Below are positions 23,332-34,511 of a stretch of DNA of 64,000 bases, one piece after another. Source of the DNA: Plotosus lineatus (taxonomy: Eukaryota > Chordata > Actinopteri > Siluriformes > Plotosidae); NCBI GenBank assembly GCA_024760905.1, contig CM045729.1:76956550-77020549 (forward strand), given 5' to 3'. A model generated the notes under the pieces. It did no database searches. It worked only from the letters and a program-made list of their open reading frames with translations, and was not told the origin of the DNA. A program made the position numbers and the translations under genes. How positions within the stretch are numbered: the first letter of the stretch is position 1; each line of letters opens with the position of its first letter.

Positions 23332-25508
23332 ATATGTAAATGTCATGCAACTGAACACCCTTCCCTTTAAGATACAGGGCAAGTCAATGTAGATATTGCT
23401 GATTGGTTCACCGTTTGAGTGTGGTGTTGCGGAATACAGTGGTTTGAGTGCTCACCCAAACTTAAAGGTGAGTAGACTGTGATTAGCTTTGAGGAAACAG
23501 TGAGAAACACAGTTCTGTCCACAACTCCCTGGTCTGCCAACAGTTAATGTTGGACAATGCGTAGCAGTCAATGAACACCATGGAGGACACAAGGGCACCA
23601 TTGAGGATACAGGTGTAACTTTGTGTGGCATTGATTACCAAATAACATGTGTGACATGGTAGGCATTTACATGTGCCCTCACTGTTTCCTCACAGTTTCC
23701 TTATAGTTCGAGGAAAGGTACGCAAAAGAGTGTGTGACAAAATTAATGAACATGTTTCATTTTTGGGGTCGTCAATGCCCCTCAACGGCACTCAACTCGC
23801 CCATAATTTCCACATTGTTCCCGTGATGGCGCTCACAATCCCCGCAAAGGTACTCACTTTGGGGTACCATGGCGTACCATGAATGTGTACTAGTGTCAGG
23901 CTGGCTTTATACTGGTTGGTCAGGACATGGACGAAGTATACTTCATTACCTTATGGTGGAGCTGGATATGGTGCTCTGCGGGCCAACCAGTATTATCTTA
24001 TAAGTGCTCATTGCACTTCTGTTGGATATGTGAGAACCATGGAGATACCTTGAAAATCAGGAAGTTTTGGCCTCCATTCAATTTGGCTGTGTTGAAAATT
24101 ACTGTGTCAAGTGCTGAATTAATCCAATTATAGCAATTGTGAATGCATCTGTGATACATACTGGATGTTGAATTATGAATTCGAATTACTGTAGTGGTTG
24201 GACAGTGACTGCCTCAAAATATAGCAGTTAAGTGTGGCTGTGCTCATTTTAAAAGGTTTAGATGAAAAGGCTTTTTTTGTGAGATTAATTCTGTATTCAT
24301 AAAAACAACTTGAGACCACACTGTCATGATATGAGGGCATAATATAATATACCCAAATACATTTTGTGTATGTCATTGTAAGACCCTCTTAATTGGGTAT
24401 TAAGCTCTAAAGGGGGACGTCCTATTGAAAACACTGATCAAGGTTTTTTTTTTGTTTGTTTGTTTCTTTTTTTTTTCTTTTTTCCAAAGCACTTCTCGAT
24501 TTAACTTAAAGAAATGCATTTCACCGAGCTTACAGGCCTGATGCGAAAATACTGTTATTCCCACTGAAGGCAAGACTAATTGAATATGTGCCCACTTTGA
24601 AAAATTTACATTCGTTACTCACTACGTCTAGAGTGCATGATGAAACCACAAATTGGATTGAGAAATCTGACATCAGCTTTATTTGTTTATTTTTTATTTT
24701 TTTCCCCAACTGTGATAATTTAAACATTTACATGGTACAACTACTGGGTTTTGTCCTTTATATTATTTATATTTATCACCAATAACAGATGGGTCTGATC
24801 CTGACCCTGCATATTTTCCAACTAAACAACTTCAAACGTGATTAAATATTTATAAGGTTATTTGAGAATCAGTGCATCAAAATCTTTAGTGCATGCCTGA
24901 GACATAATAACATATCAAAATATGTATATGGTGAATTCATTTTTTGAAACTTTCAAATTTTTGAAAGTACTTCCTAGTGTACACCTTCTTCATGCTGAAT
25001 TTTGTGACAAGAGAAAGGTGTCCAGCTGAACATCGCTTAAGGTTTCCAGATCGCCAATAACCATATGAATCAAAGCACAGGTGCACAATGAACCAGGACA
25101 TTTCATGTGTGGGGGGGAAAAATTGGTAAATAAGCACCAGACTTAAAACTGAATGGATGATATACATTATTTTCTCGGTCCATGTTACACGGTGTGTCTT
25201 GTGCTCCTTGTGATTTACTGATTTATCTGCATTTATTGACGTTAGATAATAAAGAAAATTTGAACATGTCAATCACTATCAATTGGCAGCATTACTAATT
25301 ACTAATTACACAATTACAGTACTATCTAAAGCTATTGATAATGAATAGAAGGCTGTTTATTCCGTCCATGTTACTGACTTTTTGAGTTGTGCTACTGATA
25401 ATTTGATGATGCTGGTTCTCCTATCAATATCACCCTGCATCCATCTGGATTTAATGCACATTGGCCTCATACATTAAAAATGGTAAAACACAAATAAAAA
25501 CAAAAACA

Positions 25509-25511
<3 letters not shown>
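23332..25511. other. No gene or recognised repeat
   Basis: The longest stretch without an assignable repeat. Open frames are short and lack motifs. A small inverted pair, ATACTGGTTGG at 23909-23919 and CCAACCAGTAT at 23983-23993, could form a hairpin. T-tracts lie at 24440-24483. This may be unique sequence suitable for orthology tests. Confidence 0.45.

Positions 25512-25599
<88 letters not shown>
25512..25599. repeat. (TA)n microsatellite
   Basis: About 44 TA units on the left side of the hammerhead repeat. Confidence 0.96.
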
Positions 25600-25602
<3 letters not shown>

Positions 25603-25612
25603 AATATAGAGG

Positions 25613-25790
25613 ATTTTCTGAGTAGATCCTTCCGTAGGAGAGTGCTCAATACTTTTTGGTAGAGCAAATAAACAAAAGGACAGGACAAAGGCTTTCTATT
25701 GAAACTCCATTTATCACTACAGATCTGTTTCGAGGGGTGGGGAAACCATCCTCTCTCTTCAGGTGATTATAGAAGAATGATTACAAAGAG
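25613..25790 (-). mobile_element. Dispersed hammerhead-bearing repeat, single copy
   Basis: Matches 21885-22058 closely, from GATTTTCTGAGTAGATCCTT to TATAGAAGAATGATTAC, with (TA)n on both sides. No coding sequence. It is in the same orientation as the left arm of the palindrome. Confidence 0.85.
25713..25767 (-). ncRNA. Hammerhead ribozyme motif, intact core
   Basis: On the minus strand it has the same 55-nt layout as 22077-22131: ATCAC/GTGAT stem I, CTGAAGA, stem II, GAAA, CAGATCTG, UA. The only clear change is in the stem II tip (CCCC in place of CACC), outside the catalytic core. Confidence 0.75.
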
Positions 25791-25804
25791 TTTTATATAT
25801 ATAC

Positions 25805-25808
<4 letters not shown>

Positions 25809-25892
<84 letters not shown>
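25809..25892. repeat. (TA)n microsatellite
   Basis: About 42 TA units on the right side of the hammerhead repeat. Confidence 0.96.
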
Positions 25893-25898
<6 letters not shown>

Positions 25899-27156
25899 TT
25901 AAGGTCAGTGTTGAGCATTTCAGTACTAGATTCATGATATGCACCAGATATTAGACTTGGTGGCGCTAATTCTATCTGAAAATACAGTTAAAGTTTGAAC
26001 AGACTTTTTTCTTATCAGATTTGCATCTGTTGTTTACACATATTTTGTTCTGTTGTGTTATTTTGTTCGGTGTTTGCATTGGATTTTCAGCTGTGACTGA
26101 AAATAATGCTTCATATTAGGCCATAGAGGTTAAAGTTTTATTAAAAAAAAAAAAAACAAATTCCATAAATAAATGAATCTGTCAGTGTGATGACGGAGGA
26201 AGCATGTTATTTCTTTGATGAGCCAAGTGTGGGTGGCTGTGAATGTTTTCCACCTTCTATTTCTCCTTTCTCTCACTCACTTTCCTTATTCTTCTTGCCG
26301 TCCCCCCTCCCCACCATAGATGTTGGCTGCTGCGACATTGTTACTGCCTTGTGCACTGTGACTTTTTTTTATTTTATTTTAGCACTTATATCCAAATCAA
26401 GGAAAAGTTTTTTTTAAAAGAAAACTAAAAATAATGAAATGTGGGAGATAAATATAAATAAACTGTAGCTGTGGAAGAATATGCACTGGCTGAACCTGTT
26501 AATTTAACATTCAAGGTTGTCAGGTCTCTTCAGCTTGGTAGCTTATGTTAGGGTTGAGCACTATGAAAATCTGCAGGTCTCTGATAGGAAGTCGTATGTC
26601 TAGATTCATCGCACGTACAAACTCAAATCCGGCACTAACTCAATCAGCTACGCCGTGCAATCTGTGTGCGAACATGTGCTCCACCTCAAGCAGTTTATGT
26701 CTGCTTCGAGTATTGGATATACACTCTCCTGTTCACATACACGCATCGTACTCCAGCCTGGAGAAAAGTTACTGTGACAGTTTTTATTGTACTTCATATT
26801 TCGAGTTTCATTCGTATGAACAGCTCTACGACAAATTGAGGTTCAATGATCATGACTTTTGGGTCACATCTTTGGGACCTTAATCCCAATAAATCCATTT
26901 TATTTAAAATATGGAAAAAATACAATTGGAACATAAATGAAAATGTTGAATTTTATGAAATGTATGTTGGGTATTGGATTATATTCAGAGTGTCCTGAGG
27001 AGTTAAAATCAATATTTTAGCCCAAGTATGTAATGTAATGTAAATACATGAAGGTCAAGAAAACACTATTCAGATAGTGGTATGACAGAAATATTTCTAA
27101 AAACAGAGCTCTTTCCTCAGTTATGAGTTACTTTTGTTTTTTTGTTTTTTTTGGAA
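25893..27156. other. No gene supported; one 112-codon orphan frame
   Basis: A plus-strand frame at 26545-26883 (112 aa, Cys- and Ser-rich, starting MLGLSTMKICRSLIGSRMSR) is longer than its surroundings but has no domain that I recognise and no splice or regulatory support. The rest is AT-rich with A runs near 26142-26158. Confidence 0.4.
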
Positions 27157-27169
27157 AAAAAGGTAAAAT

Positions 27170-27513
27170 TGGGCAATGGTGGTCTAGTGGTGTAGGGCGC
27201 TGGATCGCTGATCCTAAGGTTGGGGGGTCGAGTCCCACTCTCCACAAGGTTGTCACTGTCCCCTCAGTGGAGCTAACTGGGTTATCAAAGGCGGGCCATG
27301 TCTCTCACTGTCTATGGTGAGAGGCATGTAAAAGAACCATTGCTGACTTTTAAAGAGTAGCTGCAAAGCCGTCAGCGTGTTTCTGTCCCTTGCTAAAGGG
27401 TTGTGACAGGAAGGGCATCCGACGTAAAAACCTCTGCCAAATCAAATGTGCGAATCAGATGATTTGCTGTGGCGACCCCTGAGAAAGCGAAAAAGCCGAA
27501 AGGAAGAAAGAAA
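27170..27513 (+). mobile_element. SINE-A1 with LINE-A tail, plus orientation
   Basis: Head with A box TGGTCTAGTGG (27180-27190) and B box GGGTCGAGTCC (27225-27235), SINE-A body, LINE-A 5' UTR segment (GACAGGAAGGGCATCCGACG) and LINE-A 3' tail ending AAAGCCGAAAGGAAG plus GAAA repeats. A possible A-rich target duplication (GTAAAA at both sides) cannot be told from tail slippage. Confidence 0.9.
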
Positions 27514-27654
27514 GAAAAAAAAAGTAAAAGACAATTTAGTCCCCACTTTTCTTCATCAAATTACTTTCATTTGCACAACCAAGTACCATTCGTAAAGACA
27601 ACATTTCCAGGAAAGTGCTATCTACTGTTTTCACATACACATGCACATACAGAC

Positions 27655-27735
27655 TGCAGTGGCCTAGTTACTGTTCACAGTGTGCCCCGCCCAAATTAGG
27701 ATTAAGCACAGTGGACAATGAATGGCTGAATGAAT
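27655..27735 (+). mobile_element. Short SINE tail fragment
   Basis: Reads CAAATTAGGATTAAGCACAG and ends GAATGGCTGAATGAATG, as the L2-type SINE tail does. Only the last part is recognisable. Confidence 0.45.
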
Positions 27736-27844
27736 GTCGTAATCACAGCCCGATGTCATTGGCTAGCGAATGTTCCTCTGAATGTCAAGAGGATAATGTC
27801 ATTTTTCCCAGCCAATACGACTAACTGACATTAAAGTCTTCTTC

Positions 27845-27939
27845 TTTTAAATCGATGAATATTAAATAAAAAAAAATAAATAAAAATGTGATGCACTGCA
27901 GTAGCATGAACTGAAGCACGAAGTAGCGAGGGATCCATG
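27845..27939 (-). mobile_element. Tigger-type MITE end
   Basis: Read in reverse it starts CATGGATCCCTCGCTACTTC and continues GTGCTTCAGTTCATGC, matching the left end of the MITE at 7637. It ends at a TA (27940-27941) that is also the left target site of the next MITE. Confidence 0.7.
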
Positions 27940-27941
27940 TA

Positions 27942-28200
27942 CAGATGCTCCACGACTTACCTTCATCCGTTTTACGTTTTTTCCCCCCATTTTACAGTTT
28001 TTTTTTTTTTTTGTTTTTTTTTTTTAAGTCAAATTTTGAGTTAAGACGTACCAATGTAGTACGCTGACCTAATGACGCAATGACACTGCATCCATTGTTT
28101 ACAAACGACAGACTGTAGGTCGTACGTCATTGTAACAACTTACCTTCACTTTCAAGTTATGTTCGGCCGTCAATTATAAACGTAAGTCGGGGAATGTCTG
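27942..28200. mobile_element. Tigger/pogo-type MITE, complete ends
   Basis: A 259-bp element with terminal inverted repeats: left CAGATGCTCCACGACTTAC, right in reverse CAGACATTCCCCGACTTAC. TA flanks both ends (27940-27941 and 28201-28202). Its right part shares TAACAACTTACCTTCACTTT-like sequence with the Tigger ends at 3660 and 33360. A T-rich tract sits in the middle. No coding sequence. Confidence 0.88.
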
Positions 28201-28206
28201 TACTAG

Positions 28207-28342
<136 letters not shown>

Positions 28343-28354
28343 CAAACTGCCCTG

Positions 28355-28495
28355 TGAAAGATTGTGAGTGTGGTTTGGCCCTGTAATGGTCCGGTGAGTA
28401 GCTCAGAGTGTATCCTGCCCTCACCCACCACCTACTGACAAAGGATCCATCTCTTTGTGACCCTAATAGTGCAATTAATTGGTTTATTAAATTCC
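28355..28495 (+). mobile_element. V-SINE tail fragment, degenerate
   Basis: Reads GTGGTTTGGCCCTGTAATGG and GTGTATCCTGCCCTCACCC, the 3' part of the L2-tailed SINEs. No head. Confidence 0.6.
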
Positions 28496-29139
28496 TTAAA
28501 ATTACTATTATATTAAATTTCTGTGACTTTATCTATGACCAAGAGTGCATTTATTCTCTTTTAACTAGACAATACATTTGTGTAAAAGTAAATGCTGACA
28601 AGATTGTGCAAGCATCACTCAACTCTTAATTATATAAATGAGCCCAAATGAAATATTAGTACCATCCTTTCATTGCCTTGAGACATTTTCCATCATCTTA
28701 TTCCCAGACAGACGGCTAGCTGCTGATTGACTGTAATAAACCTGATCAACAAACTTAATTCTAAAAAACACAATGAGAACTTGCACGCCAATGAATATGA
28801 ACAACCTTCAATAAGCATTCAAAGTGCATAAAACTAAATGGAAGGCGATGAACCAGTGGTGATATTCGGAATGTCGATCATGGCTAAACACACAGGAGTC
28901 TCTGGTTCAATGATTTATTATTAATATCCTGTCAAAGAAAAAGTGTGATATTAGTAATAGCTGATTTATCTTCACCATCATCTTATAGTTAAAGCGCAGA
29001 TATTAACAGTGGTGCTGATAATTGTGACAGTGATGATAATTACACTGATCAACATTACACTACAAATGATAAGCGCAAGAAGGACGAGCTCATCGTCTCA
29101 AAACTTTCAGAAACTCAATTACGAATTAGCAGCTCTCTT

Positions 29140-29191
<52 letters not shown>

Positions 29192-29291
29192 CATTTTAGT
29201 GCTAATGAGACTGTCTGTCTTAGATTCCACATTTAGCTTGACATTGCACCTGACTTCGAGTGTGAGCGTGTGTGAAGTGTATCAACATTTG

Positions 29292-29322
<31 letters not shown>

Positions 29323-29462
29323 GTGAAGACTTTTTTTCTGAAGAAACTTTTTAGTGTGAAGAAATGTTCATCATTTTTTTCTTTCTTTTGTTCTTTCAAG
29401 AATGTTTAAAAAAAATGAACAGCATCCAAACTCACTCAACTGCCGAATGATCTAATCCTCTA
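28496..29462. other. No gene seen; (CT)n at 29139-29189 and poly-T at 29299-29322
   Basis: Ordinary AT-rich DNA with a (CT)n microsatellite of about 25 units and T-runs. Nothing else recognised. Confidence 0.5.
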
Positions 29463-29938
29463 CAGGCGGTCTCGCTTCACGTTAATTCGCCTTACTTTTT
29501 TTTTTTTTTTTTCGATTTGAAGTTTGAACTGACTGTAAAAAAAATGTAAGTAACATTTTGAGTTTAGCACGCTCTCCGTAGTATGAGATGTTCTTACGTA
29601 GCATGCTACTTACGAATGACACTGCGTCCATTGTTTACACGGTGATGTGTTCATTGTTTACAAATGACAGACATAACGCGCACTGCTTCTTCCCAGTTCA
29701 CTGCGGGTTACCCTTGTGTTATGATGTCATCTCTGTGATCTTTGTGTTTACACTGTTTTGCGGACTTTTGTAACCATAAACAAGTATGGTTGGTCAGAAG
29801 CCTACTAGTCTCTTCTTCTTCTTTTCATTCCCTTCAGAGGTCGCCACAGCGAATCATCTGCCTCCGTCTCACCCTATCCTTTGCATCTTCTTCTCTTACA
29901 CCAACGACCTTCATGTCCTCCTTCACCACATCCATGAA

Positions 29939-31986
29939 TCATCTCTTTGGTCTTCCTCTAGGCCTTTTGCCTGGTAGTTCCAGCCTCAGCATCCTATTAC
30001 CAATATACTCACTATCCCTCCTCTGTACATGTCCAAACCATCTCAATCTAGCCTCTCTGACTTTGTCTCCAAAACGTCTTACATGTGCTGTCCCTCTGAT
30101 GTGCTCATTCCTGATCCTATCCATCCTCGTTACTCCCAAAGAGAACCTCAACATTTTATTCTCTGCTACCTCCAGCTCTGCCTCCTGTCTTTTCCCCAGC
30201 GCCACTGTTTCTAACCTATACAATATCGTTGGCCTCAACACCATCTTGTACACTTTTCCTTTCATTCTTGCCGATACCCTCCTATCACATATCACACCAG
30301 ACACTTTTCTCCAACCATTCCAACCTGCCTGCACACGCTTCTTCACCTCTTTTCCACACTCTCCATTGCTCTGGATTGTTGAGCCTAAGTACTTAAAATC
30401 CTCCACCTTGCTTATCTCTGCTCCCTGTAATCTCACCGTTCCTCTTGGGTCCTTGTCATTCATGCACATGTATTCTGTCTTACTGAGGCTAATCTTCATT
30501 CCCCTCCTTTCCAGGGCATACCTCCACCTCTCTAGATTTTCCTTCACTTGTTCTCTGCTCTCACTACAGATCACAATGTCATCTGCAAACATCATAGTCC
30601 ATGGGGAATCTTGTCTAACCTTGTCTCTCAGTCTGTCCATCACCATAGCAAACAAGAAGGGGCTGAGAGCTGACCCTTGATGCAGTCCCACCTCCACCTT
30701 GAACTCTTGTGTCACACCGACAGCACACCTCACCACTGTCTTACATCTCTCATACATGTCCTGCACCACTCTAACATACTTCTCTGCCACTCCAGACTTG
30801 CAGTCTTGCAGTCTTGCATTGCAGACATGCAATACCACAGTTCTTCTCTCGGCACCCTGTCATATGCTTTCTCCAGATCCACAGAGGCACAATGCAGCTC
30901 CCTCTGACCTTCTCTGTACTTCTCCATTAACATCCTCAAGGCAAACACTGCATCTGTGGTGCTCTTTCTTGGCATGAAACCAAACTGTTGTTCACAAATG
31001 CTGACCTCTGCCCTTAGTCTAGCTTCCACTATTCTTTCCCATAACTTCATTGTATGGCTCATCAACTTTATCCCTCTGTAGTTGCCACAACTCTGCATGT
31101 CTCCCTTGTTCTTAAAAATGGTCACCAGCACACTTCTCCTCCATTCCTCTGGCATCCTCTCACTCTCTAAGACCTTGTTAAATGTTCTTGTCAGAAAATC
31201 TACTGCTTCCTCTCCTCGACACTTCCATACATCCACCGGTATGTCATCAGGACAAACTGCCTTTCCATTCTTCATCCTCTTCAATGCCCTCCTCACTTCA
31301 CCCTTATTAATCTTTGCTACTTCCTGGTCCTCAACAGTCACCTCTTCTACTCTTTTTTCTCTCTCATTTTCCTCATTCATCAGCTCTTCAAAGTACTCTT
31401 TCCATCTTGCCAGCACACTTCTGTCATCAGTCAATACATTTCCCTCTCTGTCCTTTATTAATCTCACTTGCTGCACATCCTTCCCATCTCTATTTCTCTG
31501 CTGTGCCAACCTGTATAAATCATTTTCTCCCTCCTTACTTTCTAACCGAGCATACAAGTCATCAAACGTGCACTGTTTGGCCTTTGACACTGCTACCTTT
31601 GCCTTACGCTGTGTCTCCCTGTATTCCTGTTTACTCTCTTCGGTTTTGTCAATGTCACACTTCTTCTTAGCTAACCTCTTCCTTTGTACACACTCCTGCA
31701 CTTCCTCATTCCACCACCAAGTCTCCTTATCTACTTTCCTTCCAGATGACACACCAAGTATTCTCCTACCTGTCTCCCTGATCACATTAGCTGTAGTTGT
31801 CCAGTCATCTGGAAGCACTTCCTGACCACCCAAAGCCTGTTTCAACTCCTCCTTGAAGACAACCCAACACTTTTCCTTTTTCAACTTCCACCACTTTGTC
31901 TTCTGCTCTGCCTTTGCCTTCTTCACCTTCCTCACCATCAGCATCATCCTGCACACCACCATCCTATGCTGTTTGGCAACTCTCAC
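29939..31986 (-). pseudogene. LINE-A reverse transcriptase and C-terminus (copy 2), one frameshift
   Basis: Frame 30730-31986 (418 codons) holds the linker and fingers: YRGIKLMSHTMKLWERIVEA and SVDLEKAYDRVPREELW (motif A). Frame 29939-30838 holds VEVGLHQGSALSPFLFAM, the catalytic FADDIVIC (30578-30589, both Asp kept), EDFKYLGST and the basic C-terminus RPRGRPKR. The frames part near 30800, where a short repeat-like insertion built on GCAGTCTTGC replaces the family sequence. Otherwise RT motifs are complete. Confidence 0.92.
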
Positions 31987-32674
31987 CCACTACTACTTTG
32001 CAGTCACTGACTTCCTTTAAATTACATCGCCTGCACAAGATGTAGTCTACCTGTGTGCTCCTACCTCCACTTTTATAAGTCACCCTATGCTCCTCTCTCT
32101 TCTGGAAGAAAGTATTCACCACAGCCATTTCCATCCTTTTTGCAAAATCTACCAACATCTGTCCTTCTGCGTTCCTGTCCTGGATACCAAACCTACCCAT
32201 CACTTCCTCGTCCCCTCGGTTTCCTGCACCAACATGTCCATTGAAGTCTGCCCCAATGACCACTCTTTCACCTCTGGAGGTACTCTGCATCACTTCATCT
32301 AACTCCCTCCAGAATCTCTCCTTCTCTTCTCCCTCACATCCTGTCTGTGGGGCATAAGCACTAACAACATTGACCATCACACCTTCAATTTCTAACTTGA
32401 GACTCATCACTCTGTCTGACACTCTTTTCACTTCTAGAACATTCCTGGCAAACTCGTCCTTCAAGATGACTCCGACTCCATTTCTCTTCCCATCCACACC
32501 TTGATAAAACAGCTTAAACCCTGCTCCTATGCTACTAGCCTTGTTACCTTTCCACCTGGTCTCCTGAACACACAGTATGTCCACCTTCCTCCTCTGCATC
32601 ATGTCAGCCAGCTCTCTACCTTTTCCTGCCATAGTTCCAACATTCAAAGTCCCTACTTTCAGTCCTAGACTCAT
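31964..32674 (-). pseudogene. LINE-A APE-type endonuclease (copy 2), N-terminus complete
   Basis: A 236-codon frame beginning MSLGLKVGTLNVGTMAGKGR. Active-site motifs in order: LNVGTM (Asn), CVQETRWKG (Glu), SAYAPQTG, VVIGADFNGHVG (Asp and Asn), and RSTQVDYILCRR. The frame is lost near 31980, where copy 2 lacks two bases present in copies 1 and 3, after KVVVGES. This is the only copy in the window with the complete endonuclease N-terminus. It would cut the target to prime reverse transcription. Confidence 0.9.
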
Positions 32675-32831
32675 GCCTTTCCTCTTCTCTCTCTGGCAAC
32701 GGACACGCCTCCCGCCTCTCCTTCTTCAACGTCTTCGACCAACAGTAGTCCAATTTCCATCAGCACCCTGTTGGTTGACGACACTGGTTTGTGCCCCCCC
32801 CTCACGGCTGCATTGTCAGAAGCCTACTAGT

Positions 32832-33170
32832 GATAGTGGTAATCAGAATAGGCGGCAAGCCATCTCGCTTGAAACAAATATGGCTATTATCAAGAAAATT
32901 GATGCTGGTGAAAAACATGTGAACGTTGCATGTTTCTTCCAAATGGCTCCGTCGACCATCGGAACCATTTATCAGCAGAAAGATCGCATCATAGAGCATG
33001 TTAAAGGTTCAGTGGTGATGCAGTCAACGGTGATAAGTAAGAAACGTGGAAAGCTGATTGAAGAAATGGAGAAACTGCTAACCATATGGCTAGAAAATCA
33101 GCGTCAGCGGCATATGTCTTTGAGCCTTATGCTCATTCATGAAAAGGCACAATCTGTGAAAGGTAAGTGA
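32832..33170 (+). pseudogene. Tigger transposase N-terminal CENP-B-type HTH domain only
   Basis: Reading continues from a start ATG at 29786 (MVGQKPTS), is interrupted by the LINE, and resumes at 32832. The fragment includes AISLETNMAIIKKIDAGEKH, APSTIGTIYQQKDRI and KRGKLIEEMEKLLTIWLENQ. These match the two helix-turn-helix units of the CENP-B/Tigger DNA-binding region (psq-type then CENPB-type). The frame stops at 33168-33170 after KAQSVKGK, where a full transposase would continue into the DDE domain. Such a product could bind the element's own ends but not cut them. Confidence 0.85.
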
Positions 33171-33435
33171 ATTTGATTAAAATGTCTTTATTTTAAATTA
33201 TTTTTTAAATTAATGTTGATATAATTTGATATATTTGATATTATTTTACAATGTTCTGTTTATAATAATTGATTTAGGGGTGTTTTATGAAATATGATAA
33301 TGGTATTTATGTGTGTATAGTATAGTATGAGCGTCATACATTACTGGAATGTACAGTCACAACTTATGTTTTTTATTCCACCATATTTTCGGCCGTTCGG
33401 AACCGAACTAAAATGTAAGTTGAGGAGCGTTTATA

Positions 33436-33735
33436 TTGCATGGTTGCAGGGAGGCTGGACTCTATCTTAGTCAATACTTGATGAAGGCAGGATACACCCT
33501 GAATAGTTCACCAGGCTGTCACAGAAAAACACGAGCACAACCATTCACACTCACAATCACACATAGGGGCAATATGGAACAGCTGAGTAGTTTCATGTCC
33601 ATATCTTTGAACTCTGTGAGAAAACTGGAGCACACAGAGGAAACCTGTGCAAGCACAAAACGAGCATACAGACTCCACACAAAAACCAGGGACATGACGC
33701 CAGGCACACGAAGCCAGGTATGCAATATAAACAGG
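33436..33735 (-). mobile_element. V-SINE-like element, diverged
   Basis: Read in reverse it has the V-SINE central block (TGTGTGGAGTCTGTATGCTC, TTTCCTCTGTGTGCTCCAGT, CAGAGTTCAAAGATATGGAC) and the L2-type tail (CCTGGTGAACTATTCAGGGT). The tRNA head is poorly kept. It begins directly at the TA of the Tigger right end. Confidence 0.75.
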
Positions 33736-33809
33736 AAGTAGTAGGATTTTTTTTTTTTTTTTTACTGTGCAGTAGGTTGCTTAGCTGCATTTCTTGAATA
33801 ATAGATTGT

Positions 33810-33985
33810 GAGCTCCTGAGTGGTGCATCGATGAGGTGTGTCACTATTAACCTAGGGATCGCAAGTTCAAATCCAGGTTAATGCAAGAGCCATCCATGAC
33901 CGGGAGTCCATAGGATCTAATTGGTTGAACGATCATAAGAGTTAGGATAGCATACACTCACTTGCCTCTCCCTCACAGTGATAGC
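33810..33985 (+). mobile_element. tRNA-derived SINE, HpaI/SmaI-like head
   Basis: Starts GAGCTCCTGAGTGGTGCATC and has a B box AGTTCAAATCC at 33864-33874, then CCATCCATGACCGGGAGTCC. Head and following block resemble the salmonid HpaI/SmaI SINE type from memory. The 3' end is unclear. Confidence 0.65.
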
Positions 33986-34042
33986 CAGTCAATCTGAGAG
34001 TCCATTTGTGCTCATTTGTACAAGGCAGTGGATTGTCCTTGC

Positions 34043-34511
34043 AATGAAAGGAAAAGTGTACATGATGGTGATGAGGCCAGCGATGTTGTATGGTTTGAAA
34101 ACAGTTGCAGTGAAGAAAAGACAGGAAGCAGAGCTGGACGTAGCAGAGATTAAAATGTTGAGGTTCTCTCTGGGAGTAACGAGGATGGATAGGATCAGGA
34201 ATGAGGACATCAGAGGGACAGCACATGTAAGAGATTTTGGAGACAAAGTCAGAGAGGCTAGATTGAGATGATTTGGACATATACAAAGGAGGGATAGTGA
34301 ATATATTGGTAGTAGGATGCTGAGGTTGGAACTGCCAGGCAGAAGGCCTAGAGGAAGACCAACAAGGAAATTTATGGATGAGGTGAAAGAGGTCATGGAG
34401 GTCGTTGGCGTAAGAGAAGAAGATGCAAAGGATAAGGTGAGATGGAGGCAGATCATTCGCTGTGACGACCCCTGAAGGGAACAACCTAAAGAAAAAAAAA
34501 AGAAGAAGAAG
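34043..34511 (+). mobile_element. LINE-A copy 5, 3' fragment
   Basis: Plus-strand fragment covering the end of the LINE-A protein: MKGKVYMMVMRPAMLYGLKT, LRFSLGVTRMDRIRNED, then after a stop in place of Trp (about 34269) GRRPRGRPT-type sequence, ending with the 3' UTR TTCGCTGTGACGACCCCTGA and AGAAGAAGAAGG. Strongly 5'-truncated, as usual for LINEs. Confidence 0.88.

Larger units (their letters stand above)
29810..32814 (-). mobile_element. LINE-A copy 2 (RTE/Expander-like), near full length, 3.0 kb
   Basis: The 5' end lies at 32814 and the 3' end at 29810 (rc of TCTTCTTCTTCTTTTCATTC). It carries both the endonuclease and RT in three minus-strand frames. The first 37 or so bases of the 5' end match copy 3, then a 5' UTR block present in copy 3 is missing. 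The only clear coding defects are two frameshifts. Flanked by a perfect 17-bp target duplication within the Tigger element, so insertion is fairly recent. Confidence 0.93.
29793..32831. repeat. 17-bp target-site duplication of LINE-A copy 2
   Basis: GTCAGAAGCCTACTAGT occurs at 29793-29809 and again at 32815-32831, exactly bordering the LINE. The repeat is perfect. Confidence 0.95.
29463..33433 (+). mobile_element. Tigger1-like DNA transposon, internally deleted, split by a LINE
   Basis: The left end starts at 29463 after TA (29461-29462): CAGGCGGTCTCGCTTCACG. The right end at about 33433, read in reverse TAAACGCTCCTCAACTTAC, is a diverged inverted match followed by TA. LINE-A copy 2 occupies 29810-32814 together with its 17-bp target duplication. 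Without the LINE the element is about 950 bp and keeps only the N-terminal part of a pogo/Tigger transposase. The catalytic DDE domain is absent, so it is non-autonomous. The right 220 bp recur at 3480-3729. Confidence 0.85.

Noticed and set aside
23909..23993. Small MITE from the inverted pair ATACTGGTTGG / CCAACCAGTAT
   Set aside because: The arms are only 11 bp, no target duplication is visible and no second copy exists in the window.
29742..30680. 312-codon plus-strand frame over LINE-A copy 2
   Set aside because: It is antisense to the RT gene and rich in Ser, Leu and Pro, without motifs. The same antisense frames occur over copies 3 and 4 (45829-46596, 46975-47760, 48693-49460), so they are shadows.
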